Assembly: GCA_031119155.1 (NCBI GenBank)
Contig: JAVHYH010000049.1
Coordinates: 1-16,316, forward strand
Source of the DNA: Brevundimonas sp.
Lineage (GTDB): Bacteria > Pseudomonadota > Alphaproteobacteria > Caulobacterales > Caulobacteraceae
Direction: 5' to 3'
Length of the DNA stretch: 16,316 nucleotides
Shown here: one piece after another, positions 15,807-16,316 of the stretch
Numbering within the stretch: the first letter of the stretch is position 1
Layout of the letters: the number at the start of each line of letters is the position of its first letter
Translations under genes and position numbers: made by a program
Notes under the pieces: generated by a model
What the model was told of the DNA's origin: nothing
What the model saw: only the letters and a program-made list of their open reading frames with translations
The model's database searches: none

Positions 15807-16316
15807 CTATTTCCAGATCGGCGTTCCGTCACCCGGCAATCCGAGGCGGTCCCACATGTCGGAAACGCGGTCGATGACCTCGCTCTCCATGCGGATTTCC
15901 TCGCCCCATTCGCGCTTGGTCTCGGGCTCCCACTTGTCGGTGGCGTCGAGCCCGATCTTGGAGCCCAGCCCGCTCTCGGGACTGGCGAAGTCGAGATAGT
16001 CGATGGGGGTGTTCTCGATCAGGGTGATGTCGCGCGCCGGGTCCATCTTGGTCGAGATGGCCCACATGACGTCCTTCCAGTCGCGGGCGTCGATGTCGTC
16101 GTCCACGACGATGACCCATTTGGTGTACATGAACTGGCGCAGATAGCTCCAGACGCCCAGCATCACGCGCTTGGCGTGGCCGGGGTAGGCCTTCTTCATC
16201 GACACCACGGCGATGCGGTAGCTGCAGCCCTCGGGCGGCAGCCAGAAGTCGGTGATCTCGGGGAACTGCTGGCGCAGCAGGGGGATGAAGACCTCGTTCA
16301 GCGCCTCGCCCAGCAC
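15807..16316 (-). CDS. ubiD: UbiD-family decarboxylase, C-terminal part (5' end outside window)
   Basis: The 169 residues present are the C-terminal third of a UbiD-type decarboxylase. They match the ubiquinone-pathway branch closely: YRIAVVSMKKAYPGHAKRVMLGVWS, KWVIVVDDDIDARDW, LIENTPIDYLDFASPESGLGSKIGLDATDKW and a terminal Trp-Lys. UbiD removes the carboxyl group of polyprenyl-4-hydroxybenzoate in ubiquinone synthesis, using prenylated FMN made by UbiX. The catalytic Glu/Arg residues lie further toward the N-terminus, outside the window, so activity cannot be checked. The gene is upstream of, and on the same strand as, the membrane-protein gene at 15776. Confidence 0.94.
   Translation of the reverse strand: MLGEALNEVFIPLLRQQFPEITDFWLPPEGCSYRIAVVSMKKAYPGHAKRVMLGVWSYLRQFMYTKWVIVVDDDIDARDWKDVMWAISTKMDPARDITLIENTPIDYLDFASPESGLGSKIGLDATDKWEPETKREWGEEIRMESEVIDRVSDMWDRLGLPGDGTPIWK

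Overview
The window looks like a chromosomal stretch of a high-GC alphaproteobacterium, most likely of the Caulobacterales (Brevundimonas or a close relative). This rests on the very GC-rich codon use, the gene order pmbA / inositol-monophosphatase family / DUF4170 next to waaA and lpxK that is typical of Alphaproteobacteria, and the resemblance of several proteins to Caulobacter-type homologues. The genus is inference. I see no tRNA, rRNA, CRISPR array, insertion sequence or phage gene. The window is almost fully coding, so it reads as core genome rather than an island.

Layout. The left edge (2-328, +) is the end of a chemoreceptor. A strong hairpin (358-388) separates it from a convergent Tat-type lipoprotein with an L,D-transpeptidase-like domain (396-1112, -). 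A secreted metal-dependent amidohydrolase (1239-2555, +) follows and overlaps, tail to tail, the end of a four-gene lipid A / LPS operon read leftward: msbA (7384), a DUF374 acyltransferase (5552), waaA (4863) and lpxK (3574-2540). These four genes touch or overlap at every junction, which suggests translational coupling. A tyrosine-phosphatase-like gene (7483-8148, +) is divergent from msbA.

From 8152 to the right edge every gene is on the minus strand. In transcription order they are ubiD (partial), a six-helix membrane protein of unknown function, a DUF3829 lipoprotein, a paralogue of the same membrane protein, a secreted M14-type zinc carboxypeptidase, a MAPEG-family membrane protein, pmbA/tldE, an inositol-monophosphatase/CysQ-family gene, DUF4170, and two tiny membrane-protein genes. 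The first of the tiny genes encodes only 55 residues and is easily missed.

How the genes fit together. lpxK phosphorylates the lipid A precursor, waaA adds Kdo, msbA flips the core-lipid A across the inner membrane, and the DUF374 protein probably acylates a lipid in the same context. The L,D-transpeptidase-like lipoprotein, M14 peptidase and amidohydrolase would act outside the inner membrane on peptides or peptidoglycan. The least understood parts are the pair of membrane paralogues around the DUF3829 lipoprotein, and the tiny-gene pair with an inverted repeat between ribosome-binding site and start codon. Nothing here is clearly a new defence or mobile system.
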